Shown here: positions 26,065-37,953 of the stretch, one piece after another
How positions within the stretch are numbered: the first letter of the stretch is position 1
How the letters are laid out: every line of letters starts with the position of its first letter
Assembly (NCBI RefSeq): GCF_004328645.1
Contig: NZ_CP031395.1
Location: 2,815,501-2,879,500, forward strand
Length of the DNA stretch: 64,000 bases
Direction of reading: 5' to 3'
Origin: Hylemonella gracilis
Lineage (GTDB): Bacteria > Pseudomonadota > Gammaproteobacteria > Burkholderiales > Burkholderiaceae_C
Notes under the pieces: model-generated
Told to the model about the DNA's origin: nothing
What the model saw: only the letters and a program-made list of their open reading frames with translations
Databases searched by the model: none
Translations under genes and position numbers: made by a program

Positions 26065-26967
26065 CTAGCTCGCCGCGGCGATCTCCAGGAAACGCACCGT
26101 GCCCCGCGTGAGGGCGCGGTCCCGGTGGCGGATGCAATGCAGCATGCGTTTGAGCGGCGGCAAACCCGGCACGCGACCGGTCAAGGCCACCACGGCGCCC
26201 TGTGCCAACAAATCCGCGATCACGCTGCTGGACAGGCAGCTCACGCCCAGGCCGGCGGCGACGGCTCGCTTGATGGCTTCGGAATCCCCGAGTTCCATGT
26301 CCACGTTCATGCGCCCAAGCAAGGGCAGCAGGCTGCGTTCGACTTCCTCGCGTGTGCCACTGCCTGCCTCGCGCAGCAGCCAGGGCGCATCGGCCAACCC
26401 CTGCAGCGAACAGGGCCCGAGGGCCAGCGGGTGCGTGGCGGCTGCGAAGACGATGAGGTCGTCCTCGCGCCAGGGTTCGATGTGCAACTCCGGATGGTGG
26501 CTGGGACCTTCGATGAGGCCGAAATCGACCTCCAGCGCCGCCACGGCGGCCACCACTTCGCCAGTGTTGCCCACGGTCAAGGCCACCCGCGCCTGCGGAT
26601 GCACGCGACGCAGGGCCGCAAGCTGAGCGGGCACCAAGTAGTTGGCGATGGTGGTGCTGGCGGCGATGTGGAGCGAAAAAGGCGCGCCTTCCCCCTCGGT
26701 CCCGGCAACCAGCAGGCCCTGCAGGTCCTCGGCCTGGTCCAACAGCGCCTGGGCGCGCGGCAGCAGCAAGCGGCCGTTTTCATTCAGCACAAGCCGTCGG
26801 CCATGGCGGTCGAACAAAGCCTGGCCCAGGGCCTGCTCCAAACGGGCCAGAGCCTGGCTGGCCGCGGACTGGGTCAGAGCCAGGGCCTCGGCCGCCCGGT
26901 GCACGTTTTCCTGCCGGGCTATGGCGCAAAACACGTCCAGTTCGCGCAAGGTGAATCGCACCGCCAT
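26065..26967 (-). CDS. LysR family regulator, YeiE-like
   Basis: 300 residues: N-terminal winged helix-turn-helix (FTLRELDVFCAIARQENVHRAAEALALTQSAASQAL region, about 6-60) and a periplasmic-binding-like effector domain with LVPAQLAALRR and the LIEGPSHHPEL block. It is divergent from a YeiH-type transporter, the same arrangement as yeiE-yeiH in E. coli, where YeiE-type regulators respond to sulfite. Regulation of the transporter is therefore likely. The 68-bp region between them is AT-rich and should hold the binding site; I could not define it. Confidence 0.83.
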   Translation of the reverse strand: MAVRFTLRELDVFCAIARQENVHRAAEALALTQSAASQALARLEQALGQALFDRHGRRLVLNENGRLLLPRAQALLDQAEDLQGLLVAGTEGEGAPFSLHIAASTTIANYLVPAQLAALRRVHPQARVALTVGNTGEVVAAVAALEVDFGLIEGPSHHPELHIEPWREDDLIVFAAATHPLALGPCSLQGLADAPWLLREAGSGTREEVERSLLPLLGRMNVDMELGDSEAIKRAVAAGLGVSCLSSSVIADLLAQGAVVALTGRVPGLPPLKRMLHCIRHRDRALTRGTVRFLEIAAAS

Positions 26968-27035
26968 GGAGAAAGTCCTGACTGGGTAGCAACCCGGTAG
27001 ATAAATAAGTAATACCGATCAAACAGAGAATTATT

Positions 27036-28187
27036 ATGCGTTTCCCTTTTCAGGAGACCGCCTTTATCGTCGGCGGCATGGTTCACCCGGTTCCCACATC
27101 CCGACTCCCGGCCACATCGCTGGTGCTGCGGTGCCTGGCCCCCTTTTCACCGATCCTCCCCGGCCTGGCCTTCGCCCTGCTGATCGCGGCGCTGGCGATG
27201 TGCCTGGCCGGACAGCCTTGGGCGCAGAAGCTGGGCCTCTCAGCATTGACGCTGGCCATCGCCCTCGGTCTCGTGCTGGGTCACACCGTCTACCCCGTGC
27301 TGCATCGCCACGTCGGGCACGGCGTGGACTGGAGCAAGCAAAAGCTCTTGCGCCTGGGCATCATCCTCTTTGGCCTGCGGCTGTCCTTCCAGGACATCGC
27401 CGCCGTGGGCTGGGTGGGCGCGCTGGCCGACGCGGGGGTACTGCTCTCCACCTTCGCACTGGCCATGTGGCTGGGGCGGCGCTGGCTGGGGCTGGACAGC
27501 CAGACCGCCATGCTGATCGGCGCGGGAAGTTCCATTTGTGGGGCGGCCGCGGTACTGGCCACGGAACCGGTCCTCAAAGCCCCCCCTGACAAGGTCGCCG
27601 TCGCCGTGGCGACCGTCGTGGTGTTCGGCACACTGGCCATGTTGCTCTATCCGGCGCTGTATGCGCTGCTGCGCCAGCTGGACGTGCCCGGCGTCGGGGC
27701 CTGGACCTTCGGTATCTACACCGGCTCCACGGTACACGAAGTGGCGCAAGTGGCGGCCGTGGGCAATGCGATCGGACCGGAAGCCGCCAAGAGCGCCGTG
27801 ATCGCCAAGATGATGCGCGTGCTCATGCTCGCGCCTTTCCTGCTCGGGCTGTCGTGGATGATGGCTCGGCGCGAAACAGCCGAGCGGGGCAACAGACCGG
27901 CCGCCGTTGCAATGCTGCCCTGGTTTGCCCTCGGGTTCGTCCTCCTGGCCGGCCTGCGCTCGCTGGACTTGGCCTGGCCATGGCTGCCACCCGCCCTGCT
28001 GCAAGCGCTGCTCTGGCTCGGTAATCTGCTGCTGGCCACCGCCATGGCCGCGCTGGGACTGAGCACCCACGCCAGCGCCGTCCGTCGCGCGGGCGGCAAG
28101 CCACTGCTGCTGGCAGCCCTGCTGTTCGGCTGGCTGCTCTTGGGTGGTGCACTGGTCAACACCGCAGCCCATGTGCTGCTCGGATGA
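27036..28187 (+). CDS. YeiH family putative sulfate/sulfite exporter
   Basis: 383 residues with about ten membrane helices. Motifs of the family are visible: KQKLLRLGIILFGLRLS, MLIGAGSSICGAAAVLA, and GIYTGSTVHEVAQVAAVG. YeiH proteins (UPF0324) are predicted anion exporters, annotated as putative sulfate exporters; the link with YeiE suggests sulfite or another sulfur oxyanion. The start at 27036 is the first ATG; MVHPVPTS at 27078 is the alternative. Its regulator is the divergent LysR gene. Confidence 0.85.
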   Translation: MRFPFQETAFIVGGMVHPVPTSRLPATSLVLRCLAPFSPILPGLAFALLIAALAMCLAGQPWAQKLGLSALTLAIALGLVLGHTVYPVLHRHVGHGVDWSKQKLLRLGIILFGLRLSFQDIAAVGWVGALADAGVLLSTFALAMWLGRRWLGLDSQTAMLIGAGSSICGAAAVLATEPVLKAPPDKVAVAVATVVVFGTLAMLLYPALYALLRQLDVPGVGAWTFGIYTGSTVHEVAQVAAVGNAIGPEAAKSAVIAKMMRVLMLAPFLLGLSWMMARRETAERGNRPAAVAMLPWFALGFVLLAGLRSLDLAWPWLPPALLQALLWLGNLLLATAMAALGLSTHASAVRRAGGKPLLLAALLFGWLLLGGALVNTAAHVLLG

Positions 28188-28298
28188 GCGCAGCAACTCT
28201 CAGCGACTGACGCGCGGTTGCCTCACGCGTATACGTCCTGAAACATTGCCAGTCTTTTTGTTTCGGCCTCGCCGCATGACTCGTGACATCATCGGCTC

Positions 28299-28742
28299 AT
28301 GTTTCCCAAAGAGACCAAAATACTGCTCATCGGCGACGTGACCACGATGCGCCAAGTCATCAGGGGCAGTCTGCACACGCTGGGTTATGAACAGGTGACG
28401 GTGGCCAACAGCAACACGCAGGCTTGGCAACTCATCGAAAAGGAGCAGGCCGACAAGCAGCCCTTTCAGATCATCATCGCGGACTGGAACAATGCCACCC
28501 CAGACAGCCTGGGTCTGCTCAAGAAGGTGCGCGGCACGCCGAGCCTGTCCAACCTGCCCTTTTTCTTTGTCACGTCCGAAACCGACAAGAAGCTGGTGAT
28601 GCAAGCGATTCAGCTTGGCGTGAGCGGCTTGCTCTTGAAGCCTTTCACACCCCAGATGCTGCAACAAAAGCTGGATGGAGCGCATGCGAACATGCTTGCG
28701 CGCATGCGCTCATCTCAGGATTTAGCCGAACATCCACGGTAA
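28299..28742 (+). CDS. Stand-alone CheY-like receiver protein
   Basis: 147 residues, a single receiver domain with a short C-terminal tail. The phospho-acceptor is in IIADWNN, Thr in FFVTSE and Lys in LLLKPFTP are conserved, so phosphorylation is plausible. The acidic pocket reads IGDVTTMR: one of the two Asp residues usually found in CheY is Gly. The STMR/DWN pattern resembles chemotaxis CheY, but no che genes are nearby. It converges with the phosphoribosyltransferase gene. Partner kinase unknown. Confidence 0.8.
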   Translation: MFPKETKILLIGDVTTMRQVIRGSLHTLGYEQVTVANSNTQAWQLIEKEQADKQPFQIIIADWNNATPDSLGLLKKVRGTPSLSNLPFFFVTSETDKKLVMQAIQLGVSGLLLKPFTPQMLQQKLDGAHANMLARMRSSQDLAEHPR

Positions 28743-28779
28743 TGCTGGAGCCGCGTCACTGAACGCCACCTGCTCAGGC

Positions 28780-29304
28780 TCAGACTTTCCACTTCGCCAG
28801 CAGCTCGCTCGGGCGCATCTTGTCGTAGCCCTCGAAGGGCTGGTGGATCCACGGGTCGGTGGGCAAGAACTCGACCGAGTAGTCGGCCTGGAAGGTGGAG
28901 CGTGCCTTGGTCCAGATGACTGCGCTGCGCAGTTCGGTGATGGGGCTATAGCGGTCCCGCAGCATGCGCACCACTGCTTCCAGCGTGTGACCGGAATCAG
29001 CCAGATCGTCCACCAAGAGCACCCGCCCCGCGATCTCGCCCTGCGGCGTGGTGATGTACTTCGCGATGTCCAGGTGCCCTTGCGTCATGCCGGCGTTGGC
29101 GCGGTAAGAGCTGGTGGACATGATGGCCAGGGGTTTTTCGAAGATGCGCGACAGAATGTCACCGGGCCGCATGCCACCCCGCGCCAGGCACAGGATGGTA
29201 TCGAACTGCCAGCCCGACTGATGGACCTGGATCGCCAATTTCTCGATCAGGTCGTGGTATTCCACATAGCTCACGTACAGGTGCTTGCCGTCTTCGGTCA
29301 ACAT
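28780..29304 (-). CDS. Phosphoribosyltransferase (xanthine/hypoxanthine-type)
   Basis: 174 residues of the type I phosphoribosyltransferase fold. The PRPP-binding loop RVLLVDDLADSGHT is at 94-107, CLARGGMRPGDILS near 39-51 and the C-terminal hood with DPWIHQPFEGYDK. It resembles nucleobase salvage enzymes such as Gpt, which fits its place downstream of purA, 40 bp away on the same strand. The base it prefers cannot be read from the sequence. Confidence 0.82.
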   Translation of the reverse strand: MLTEDGKHLYVSYVEYHDLIEKLAIQVHQSGWQFDTILCLARGGMRPGDILSRIFEKPLAIMSTSSYRANAGMTQGHLDIAKYITTPQGEIAGRVLLVDDLADSGHTLEAVVRMLRDRYSPITELRSAVIWTKARSTFQADYSVEFLPTDPWIHQPFEGYDKMRPSELLAKWKV

Positions 29305-29344
29305 GGTCGCGGGTTCCTCGATTCAATGGAGCTGCAGGCAAGCA

Positions 29345-31953
<2,609 letters not shown>

Positions 31954-32065
31954 GGGAACAGGGATGCTGTTAAAAATGGGATTCTACCCGCCTCATATGG
32001 CAAGGCATCCCCCACCCGGCAGGGCCACCAACGGGGCAGCGTGCCGGGGCACACTGCCCGCCGCC

Positions 32066-32254
32066 TCAGGCCAGCGCCCAGATGCCGATCAGGCCCAACA
32101 CGATGCTGAAGAGACCGAAAAAACGGATCTGCCCATCGCTCAGCTGCAGCATCTGGCTGAACATACGCCGCCAACCACTGGGCGAGAGGAAAGGGAGCAG
32201 TCCCTCCACCACGAGCACCAGGGCCAAGGCGGTCCAGAATGTATGGGCGTCCAT
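32066..32254 (-). CDS. DUF2065 family small membrane protein
   Basis: 62 residues with two hydrophobic helices (about 8-24 and 43-60) separated by the basic RRMFSQMLQLSD segment, the DUF2065/YjeT pattern. The gene is regularly found between hflC and hisZ or purA in this bacterial group, which supports it despite its length. Function unknown. The hflC stop is 96 bp upstream. Confidence 0.8.
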   Translation of the reverse strand: MDAHTFWTALALVLVVEGLLPFLSPSGWRRMFSQMLQLSDGQIRFFGLFSIVLGLIGIWALA

Positions 32255-32350
32255 GAATATGAAGCCGTCGTGCGCAGGTGACCAGAAATCAGGCCGATGA
32301 CAAGCTGAGCGCAGAGCACGGCGCCACGCGCCATGCCCTGTCTGACCTGA

Positions 32351-33253
32351 TTACTTGACCGGTGCGGTCGTCGGCGCGCCCTGCCCGCGGAAAACGCGGA
32401 AAAACTCGGAGCCGTTGGGGTCCAGCACCATCACGTCGCTCTTGCTGGCAAAGCTGGACTTGTAGGCTTCGAGGCTGCGATAGAAGCGCGCGAACTGCGG
32501 GTCCCGGCCAAAGGCATCGGCATAGGCACGGGAAGCCTCCGCATCGCCTTCCCCTTTGATCTTCTGTGCGTCACGGTAGGCGTTGGCCACCGTCACCTCG
32601 CGTTGACGATCGGCGTCGGCGCGGATCTTCTCGCCCTCTGCCGCGCCGGTGGAACGAAGCTCATTGGCCACGCGCTTGCGTTCGGCCTCCATGCGGCGGT
32701 AGACGGATTCGGTGATGGACTCCACGTAGTCGACGCGCGTGATGCGTACGTCCACGACATCGATGCCCCAGGGCTTCTCGCCACGCACGGCGCCCAGAAC
32801 CTCGGCTTTCACGTCGGTCATCAGCGCTTCGCGTTTCGTGGACAGAAGCTCCCTCACGGTACGCCGATTGATCTCCTCCTGGAAGGCGTTGCGAATCACG
32901 CGATTCAACTGGCTGGCGCCCGCCTGTTCGTTCACCCCCACGTTGCGGATGTACTCACCCGGGTCGGTGATGCGCCAACGCACATACCAGTCGATCACGA
33001 CCCGTTGCTTTTCCGCAGTCAGCATCGGCTCGGCATCGGTGCTGTCCAGCGTGAGCAGGCGCTTGTCGATGTAGCTGACGTTCTGGAAAGGCGGCGGCAG
33101 CTTGAAGTTCAAGCCCGGTTCGGTGATGACTTCCTTGATCTGCCCCAGCGCGTAGAGCACGCCGAACTGACGCTGGTCGACGACAAAAAGCATGGAGCTG
33201 GCCAGCGCCAGGAGCACCAGCAGCGACGAAATGATGAATCCAAGCCGGTTCAT
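32351..33253 (-). CDS. hflC: Protease modulator HflC
   Basis: 300 residues: one N-terminal membrane helix (about 7-26), a band-7/SPFH domain (VVDQRQFGVLYALGQ, then DKRLLTLDSTDAEPMLT) and a long C-terminal coiled coil (RRMEAERKRVANELRSTG). With HflK it forms a cage around the FtsH protease at the inner membrane and restrains it. It starts 27 bp after hflK. Confidence 0.94.
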   Translation of the reverse strand: MNRLGFIISSLLVLLALASSMLFVVDQRQFGVLYALGQIKEVITEPGLNFKLPPPFQNVSYIDKRLLTLDSTDAEPMLTAEKQRVVIDWYVRWRITDPGEYIRNVGVNEQAGASQLNRVIRNAFQEEINRRTVRELLSTKREALMTDVKAEVLGAVRGEKPWGIDVVDVRITRVDYVESITESVYRRMEAERKRVANELRSTGAAEGEKIRADADRQREVTVANAYRDAQKIKGEGDAEASRAYADAFGRDPQFARFYRSLEAYKSSFASKSDVMVLDPNGSEFFRVFRGQGAPTTAPVK

Positions 33254-33280
33254 GTCTGTTCTTCCTTGTTCTTTCCGGAC

Positions 33281-34768
33281 TCAGCGCGTTTCGCGCTCAC
33301 GCGAACGCTGATTCGCCCGCGAACGCGCGTCATTCAGTGCGCCAGTCGAAGCGCTGTCCGCATTACCCGTGGGTGCGGTGCCTTGCATCAAGGGCTGCGA
33401 CGAGAAGGAGGCTGCCGGATCGGCGCCCTGCTGCAGCAGCTTGTCCAGCGGCAGATACAGCAGATTGCCACCCTGCTTGCTGTCGACCAGCACCTTGGTC
33501 ACATTGCCATAGATTTCCTGCATGGTCTCCAGGTAGAGGCGGTCACGCGTGACCTGGGGTGCCTTCTGGTACTCGGCCAACACGGAGCGGAAGCGTTGCG
33601 CATCACCCTGGGCTTGCGCGACGATGCGGGCCTTGTAGGCTTCGGACTCCTCCTTCAGGCGCGAGGCCGTGCCCACGGCACGCGGCACCACATCATTGGC
33701 ATAGGCTTGGGCCTCGTTCTTCAGGCGCTCGCGCTCCTGCCCGGCCTTGAGGACGTCGTCAAAAGCCGCCTGCACCTGCTCCGGCGGCCGCACGCCGCCC
33801 TGCTGCAGATTGATGCCGACAACCTCGACGCCGACCTTGTAGCGGTCCAGAATCTGCTGCATCAGCGCGCGCAGACGCGGCGCGATCTGATCCCGCTCCT
33901 CCGACAGGGCGAGATCCATCTTCATCTTGCCCACCACCTCGCGCACGGCCGTCTCGGCCGCCTGCACCACCGCGACAGCCGGATCGCGACTTTCAAACAG
34001 ATAGGCGCGCGCGTCGTTCAAACGGTACTGGACGGCAAACTTGATCTCGACGATGTTCTCGTCCTCGGTCAGCATGGCCGACTCACGCAAGCCGGTGGAA
34101 CGGATCACCACATCGCGTCCGACATCGACGGAACGGATCTGCGTGACGAACACCAGTTCATGACGCTGGATCGGATAAGGCAGGCGCCAGTTGAAACCGG
34201 CCCCCACCGTGCTGTGGTATCGCCCGAACTGGGTCACCACGGCCTGCTGACCTTCCTGCACGATGAAGAAGCCCGTGCCCAGCCAGATGAGCAAGGCAAT
34301 GGCGGCGATCAAGCCGACGCCAACGCCGGCGCTCTTGGCATTGCCGCCACCGGAACCACCACCCCGGTTGTTGCGCCCGCCCCCCTGGCCACCGCCAAAC
34401 AAACCGGACAGCTTGCGGGTGAAATCACGCCACAGTTCGTCCAGATCCGGCGGCCCCTGGTTCGGGCCCTGCGGACGACCACGACCCGCCGAACCCTGCG
34501 AACCGGAGGCCGGCTGCTGGGGCGGATCAGATTCAGGACGCTCATTGCCCGAACCTGAGGAGCCCGTGCCGGAGGCATCCTGGGACGGCTGCTGCGAGGA
34601 CGAGGAAGACGTGTCGTCGCTGCGACCCCAGCGCGGGTCGTTCAGATTGAACATGCCGCGCAGTCGGGACCACCAAGGGCCGCGGCGCGAAGCGCGTGCT
34701 TGTTGCGCATTCACTTCCGCTTGCGGGTCGTTCATCACCTCGGCAGCGGGACGTGCAGGAAAATTCAT
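33281..34768 (-). CDS. hflK: FtsH protease activity modulator HflK
   Basis: 495 residues, longer than E. coli HflK (419). A low-complexity N-terminus of about 175 residues (Ser, Gly, Gln, Pro and Asn runs, with WRDFTRKLSGLFGGG) precedes one membrane helix near 180-200 and a band-7 domain (VVTQFGRYHSTVGAGFNW). The C-terminal half is helical with KEESEAYKARIVAQAQGDAQ. It partners HflC. An internal ATG (MNDPQAEV) 11 codons in is possible, but the first ATG is kept because the spacing of the internal one to GAGG is too short. Confidence 0.92.
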   Translation of the reverse strand: MNFPARPAAEVMNDPQAEVNAQQARASRRGPWWSRLRGMFNLNDPRWGRSDDTSSSSSQQPSQDASGTGSSGSGNERPESDPPQQPASGSQGSAGRGRPQGPNQGPPDLDELWRDFTRKLSGLFGGGQGGGRNNRGGGSGGGNAKSAGVGVGLIAAIALLIWLGTGFFIVQEGQQAVVTQFGRYHSTVGAGFNWRLPYPIQRHELVFVTQIRSVDVGRDVVIRSTGLRESAMLTEDENIVEIKFAVQYRLNDARAYLFESRDPAVAVVQAAETAVREVVGKMKMDLALSEERDQIAPRLRALMQQILDRYKVGVEVVGINLQQGGVRPPEQVQAAFDDVLKAGQERERLKNEAQAYANDVVPRAVGTASRLKEESEAYKARIVAQAQGDAQRFRSVLAEYQKAPQVTRDRLYLETMQEIYGNVTKVLVDSKQGGNLLYLPLDKLLQQGADPAASFSSQPLMQGTAPTGNADSASTGALNDARSRANQRSRERETR

Positions 34769-34962
34769 TCTTTGTGCTCTCTCTTCTGGCTTTGCGCGGA
34801 ACGTCGGCTTACATGACTGAGCAGGGCACGACGAATCAACGCTCGCAAAGCATGCATTGTGCCGAATCCCCGCGCGCTTGCACCAATATCTGGACAGGTC
34901 CTCAGGCTATTGAGGCGACAAATGTGCGCAGGCAGCCGGCATGCCGCGTTTGCGCAACACCG

Positions 34963-36252
34963 TCAGGCACCTTCTTGGACCGCGTGATCCCGGGCCAAGG
35001 CATCTAGGCGCTCGGCTTCAGCCTGCCGGGCCAGCGACAGCACACGCGAGGACAGCAACTGGCGCAAGGCGACCAGGCCTTCGCCACTGCGCGCGCTCGC
35101 GAACACGCGTGGCGTCTCGAAGCCATCGAGCTCATAACGATCCTGCAAGACCGCCGGGCGGCGACTCTCGTCCAAGGCGTCGAGCTTGTTGAACACCAGG
35201 ATCTGTGGAATGCCGTCCGCGCCGATTTCAGCCAACACCCGTTGCACTTCGGCGATCTGCTCGGGGTAATTTGGGTTGGCCGCGTCCACCACGTGCAGCA
35301 GCAGATCGGCGTCCACCGCCTCCTGCAGCGTGGCCTGGAACGCATCGATCAGACCGTGCGGCAGATCGCGGATGAACCCGACGGTGTCGGAAAGGGAAAC
35401 ACTGCGACCGGCCGCAGCGACGGCCGGACTCAGCTCGGTCTGCTCCGCCGAAGCGCCGTCGTCCGCGGCCAGATAGAGCTGGCGGGTGGTCGTGTCCAAG
35501 GTAGCGAACAGTTGGTCGGCGGCGTAGGCGCGCGCCTTGACCAGGGCGTTGAACAGCGTGGATTTACCCGCGTTGGTATAGCCCACCAGCGAGATGTTGT
35601 ACGCGTCGCGCCTTTCGCGCTGGCGGCGCTGGGTCTGGCGCTGACGCTTGACCTTGACCAGCCGCTCCTTGGTGCGCTTGATCGCGTCGGCGATCATGCG
35701 ACGGTCGAGCTCGATCTGCTTTTCACCCGGACCACCGCGCAAGCCCTGGCCACCGGTCTGCCGTTCCAGGTGAGACCAGCGTCGCACCAGGCGCGTGCTC
35801 AGGTACTGCAGGCGGGCCAGCTCAACCTGCAACTTGCCTTCATGTGAGCGGGCGCGCTGCGCGAAGATCTCCAGGATCAGCAGGGTACGGTCATTGACCG
35901 GTCGTTCGAGCACGCGCTCCAGATTGCGCTGCTGAGCCGGGCTCAGGGCTTGGTCAAACAGGATTTCGCTGGCGCCGAGCTGCTGGGCCAGCAACTTGAT
36001 TTCCTCGGCTTTGCCACTGCCGACGAACAGCGCCGCGTCGGGGGCCTTGCGCTTGCAGGTGATGCGCCCCATGGGCGACAAGCCCGCAGTTTCGGCGAGC
36101 AGGCCCAACTCCTCCAACTCACCATCGAAATGCGGCGCGCCGAAGTCGACGCCCACCAAGATAGCCCCCGCTTCGGGCGAGCCGGATGCACGCGCACCCG
36201 CATCGGACGGGCCAGATGCGGGTGCGTAGGTGGAAGGTTCAGCCAAGCGCAA
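34963..36252 (-). CDS. hflX: Ribosome-associated GTPase HflX
   Basis: 429 residues: the N-terminal HflX domain with FGAPHFDGELEELGLLA, the helical ERPGEKQIELDRR-type region (GGPGEKQIELDRR), and a G domain with GYTNAGKST, DTVGF and NKLD. HflX splits or rescues stalled ribosomes. There is no ATG upstream of the conserved part; the frame opens with TTG at 36252, 6 bp after the hfq stop, and I use that. The first 30 residues are Ala/Ser/Pro/Gly-rich and not family-like. hflK follows after 194 bp without an evident gene. Confidence 0.9.
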   Translation of the reverse strand: MRLAEPSTYAPASGPSDAGARASGSPEAGAILVGVDFGAPHFDGELEELGLLAETAGLSPMGRITCKRKAPDAALFVGSGKAEEIKLLAQQLGASEILFDQALSPAQQRNLERVLERPVNDRTLLILEIFAQRARSHEGKLQVELARLQYLSTRLVRRWSHLERQTGGQGLRGGPGEKQIELDRRMIADAIKRTKERLVKVKRQRQTQRRQRERRDAYNISLVGYTNAGKSTLFNALVKARAYAADQLFATLDTTTRQLYLAADDGASAEQTELSPAVAAAGRSVSLSDTVGFIRDLPHGLIDAFQATLQEAVDADLLLHVVDAANPNYPEQIAEVQRVLAEIGADGIPQILVFNKLDALDESRRPAVLQDRYELDGFETPRVFASARSGEGLVALRQLLSSRVLSLARQAEAERLDALARDHAVQEGA

Positions 36253-36258
36253 CAGGTG

Positions 36259-36510
36259 TCAGGCGGCGCTGTCACCGTTCTCGGGACCAACCGAGAAATT
36301 CACCGCGCGTCCCGGCACGATGGTGGAGATGGCATGCTTGTAAACCATCTGGGTAACGGTATTGCGCAGCAGGACGACGTACTGGTCGAAGGATTCGATC
36401 TGCCCTTGCAACTTGATGCCGTTGACCAAGTAGATGGACACCGGCACATGCTCACGACGCAAGGTGTTCAGGAAGGGGTCTTGCAAAAGCTGGCCTTTGT
36501 TATTGCTCAC
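36259..36510 (-). CDS. hfq: RNA chaperone Hfq
   Basis: 83 residues. The Sm1 motif ([20 protein letters not shown]) and Sm2 motif ([12 protein letters not shown]) are intact, and the N-terminal [14 protein letters not shown] is standard. It binds small RNAs and mRNAs as a hexamer. The start is GTG at 36510, fixed by GGAG 6 nt upstream and by homology; an open frame continues upstream with unrelated residues. It sits between der and hflX, as usual in this group. Confidence 0.96.
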   Translation of the reverse strand: MSNNKGQLLQDPFLNTLRREHVPVSIYLVNGIKLQGQIESFDQYVVLLRNTVTQMVYKHAISTIVPGRAVNFSVGPENGDSAA

Positions 36511-36618
36511 GATATTCTCCGTGTTCAAGTAGTGGAGGAAGAAACGCCACAATACCACAGCAGCCCCGCGCTGCCTATGCAGGCACTTTATTCCACAGAT
36601 TGTTCTGATCCTTCTCGA

Positions 36619-37953
36619 TCAATCCTTGTCGGCGTAGGGATTGGTGGAGGTTTTCATTTCGATCCGCAAGGGCGTGCCCGTCAGATCGAATTCCTTGCGG
36701 AACCAGCCTTCCAGGTAACGCTTGTACGCGTCCGGCACGTGCTCCAGGGAGTTGCCGTGGATCACGATGACCGGCGGATTCATGCCGCCCTGGTGCGCAT
36801 ACCGCAACTTGGGCCGGAACATGCCGCTTCTCTTGGGCGTCTGGAACTGGACGGCCTGCTGCAGCAGGCGCGTGAGCACCGGCGTGGACATCTTGCGATT
36901 GGCCGCCTGATGCGCCTTGAGCATGGACTTCCACAAAGGCTCCAGGCCCTGGCGCTTCTGTGCCGAGATGAAATGCAGGTTGGCGAATTTCAGGAAAACC
37001 AGCCGTGTCTCCAGCTGGCGCTGCACCTGCTGGCGCTGGTAATCGTCCACCGCATCCCATTTATTGACGGCCAGCACCACGGCGCGCCCGCTCTCCAGGA
37101 TGTAGCCCGCGATGTGCGCGTCTTGGTCGGTGACACCCTGGGTGGCATCCAGCAGCAAGAGAACCACGTTCGCGCTCTCGATGGCCTGCAGGGTCTTGAC
37201 GACCGAGAACTTCTCGATGGCTTCGAACACCTTGCCCTTGCGACGCAGCCCGGCCGTGTCGATGAGCTCGAATTTCTGCCCCTGGCGCTCGAAGGGCACG
37301 CGGATGGCGTCCCGAGTGGTGCCCGGCATGTCGAAGGCGATCAACCGCTCTTCACCCAGCCACGTATTGATGAGTGTCGACTTGCCAACATTCGGACGGC
37401 CCGCCACGGCAAACTTGATGACCCCTGGCGTTTCGTCTTCCGCTTCACCTTCTTGTGGCAGATTCAGCGGCTCCAACGCCATCTCAACCAGGGTACGCAT
37501 GCCCTGCCCGTGCGCGGCCGACACCGGCAGCACCTCACCCAGGCCCAGCTCGTAGAACTCAGCCAGTTGCACACCTTCCTGCATGCCCTCGGCCTTGTTG
37601 GCCGTGAGCACGCAGGGTTTGCCCAGCTTGCGCAGGTAGTTGGCAATGTCATGGTCCTGCGAGGACAGACCTGCGCGAGCATCCACCACGAAGATGACCG
37701 CGTCGGCTTCGGCCACAGCCTGCCGTGTCTGGTTGGCCATCTCCTTGTAGATGCCCGTCTCGGCGGTCGGCTCGAAACCGCCCGTGTCGATGACGATGAA
37801 TTCGTGCCGCCCTTGGCGGCCATTGCCGTAGTGACGGTCGCGCGTCAGCCCCGCATAGTCGGCCACGATGGCGTCGCGCGATTGCGTGAGTCGGTTAAAG
37901 AGCGTCGATTTACCGACATTAGGGCGACCCACAAGGGCCAATACGGGTTTCAT
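36619..37953 (-). CDS. der: Ribosome biogenesis GTPase Der (EngA)
   Basis: 444 residues with two tandem G domains, each with GRPNVGKST (near 9 and 187), DTGGFE / [10 protein letters not shown], and NKAEG / NKWDAVDD, followed by the KH-like C-terminal domain. It acts in 50S subunit assembly. Its ATG overlaps the bamB stop by 4 nt. The hfq start follows 108 bp downstream. Confidence 0.96.
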   Translation of the reverse strand: MKPVLALVGRPNVGKSTLFNRLTQSRDAIVADYAGLTRDRHYGNGRQGRHEFIVIDTGGFEPTAETGIYKEMANQTRQAVAEADAVIFVVDARAGLSSQDHDIANYLRKLGKPCVLTANKAEGMQEGVQLAEFYELGLGEVLPVSAAHGQGMRTLVEMALEPLNLPQEGEAEDETPGVIKFAVAGRPNVGKSTLINTWLGEERLIAFDMPGTTRDAIRVPFERQGQKFELIDTAGLRRKGKVFEAIEKFSVVKTLQAIESANVVLLLLDATQGVTDQDAHIAGYILESGRAVVLAVNKWDAVDDYQRQQVQRQLETRLVFLKFANLHFISAQKRQGLEPLWKSMLKAHQAANRKMSTPVLTRLLQQAVQFQTPKRSGMFRPKLRYAHQGGMNPPVIVIHGNSLEHVPDAYKRYLEGWFRKEFDLTGTPLRIEMKTSTNPYADKD

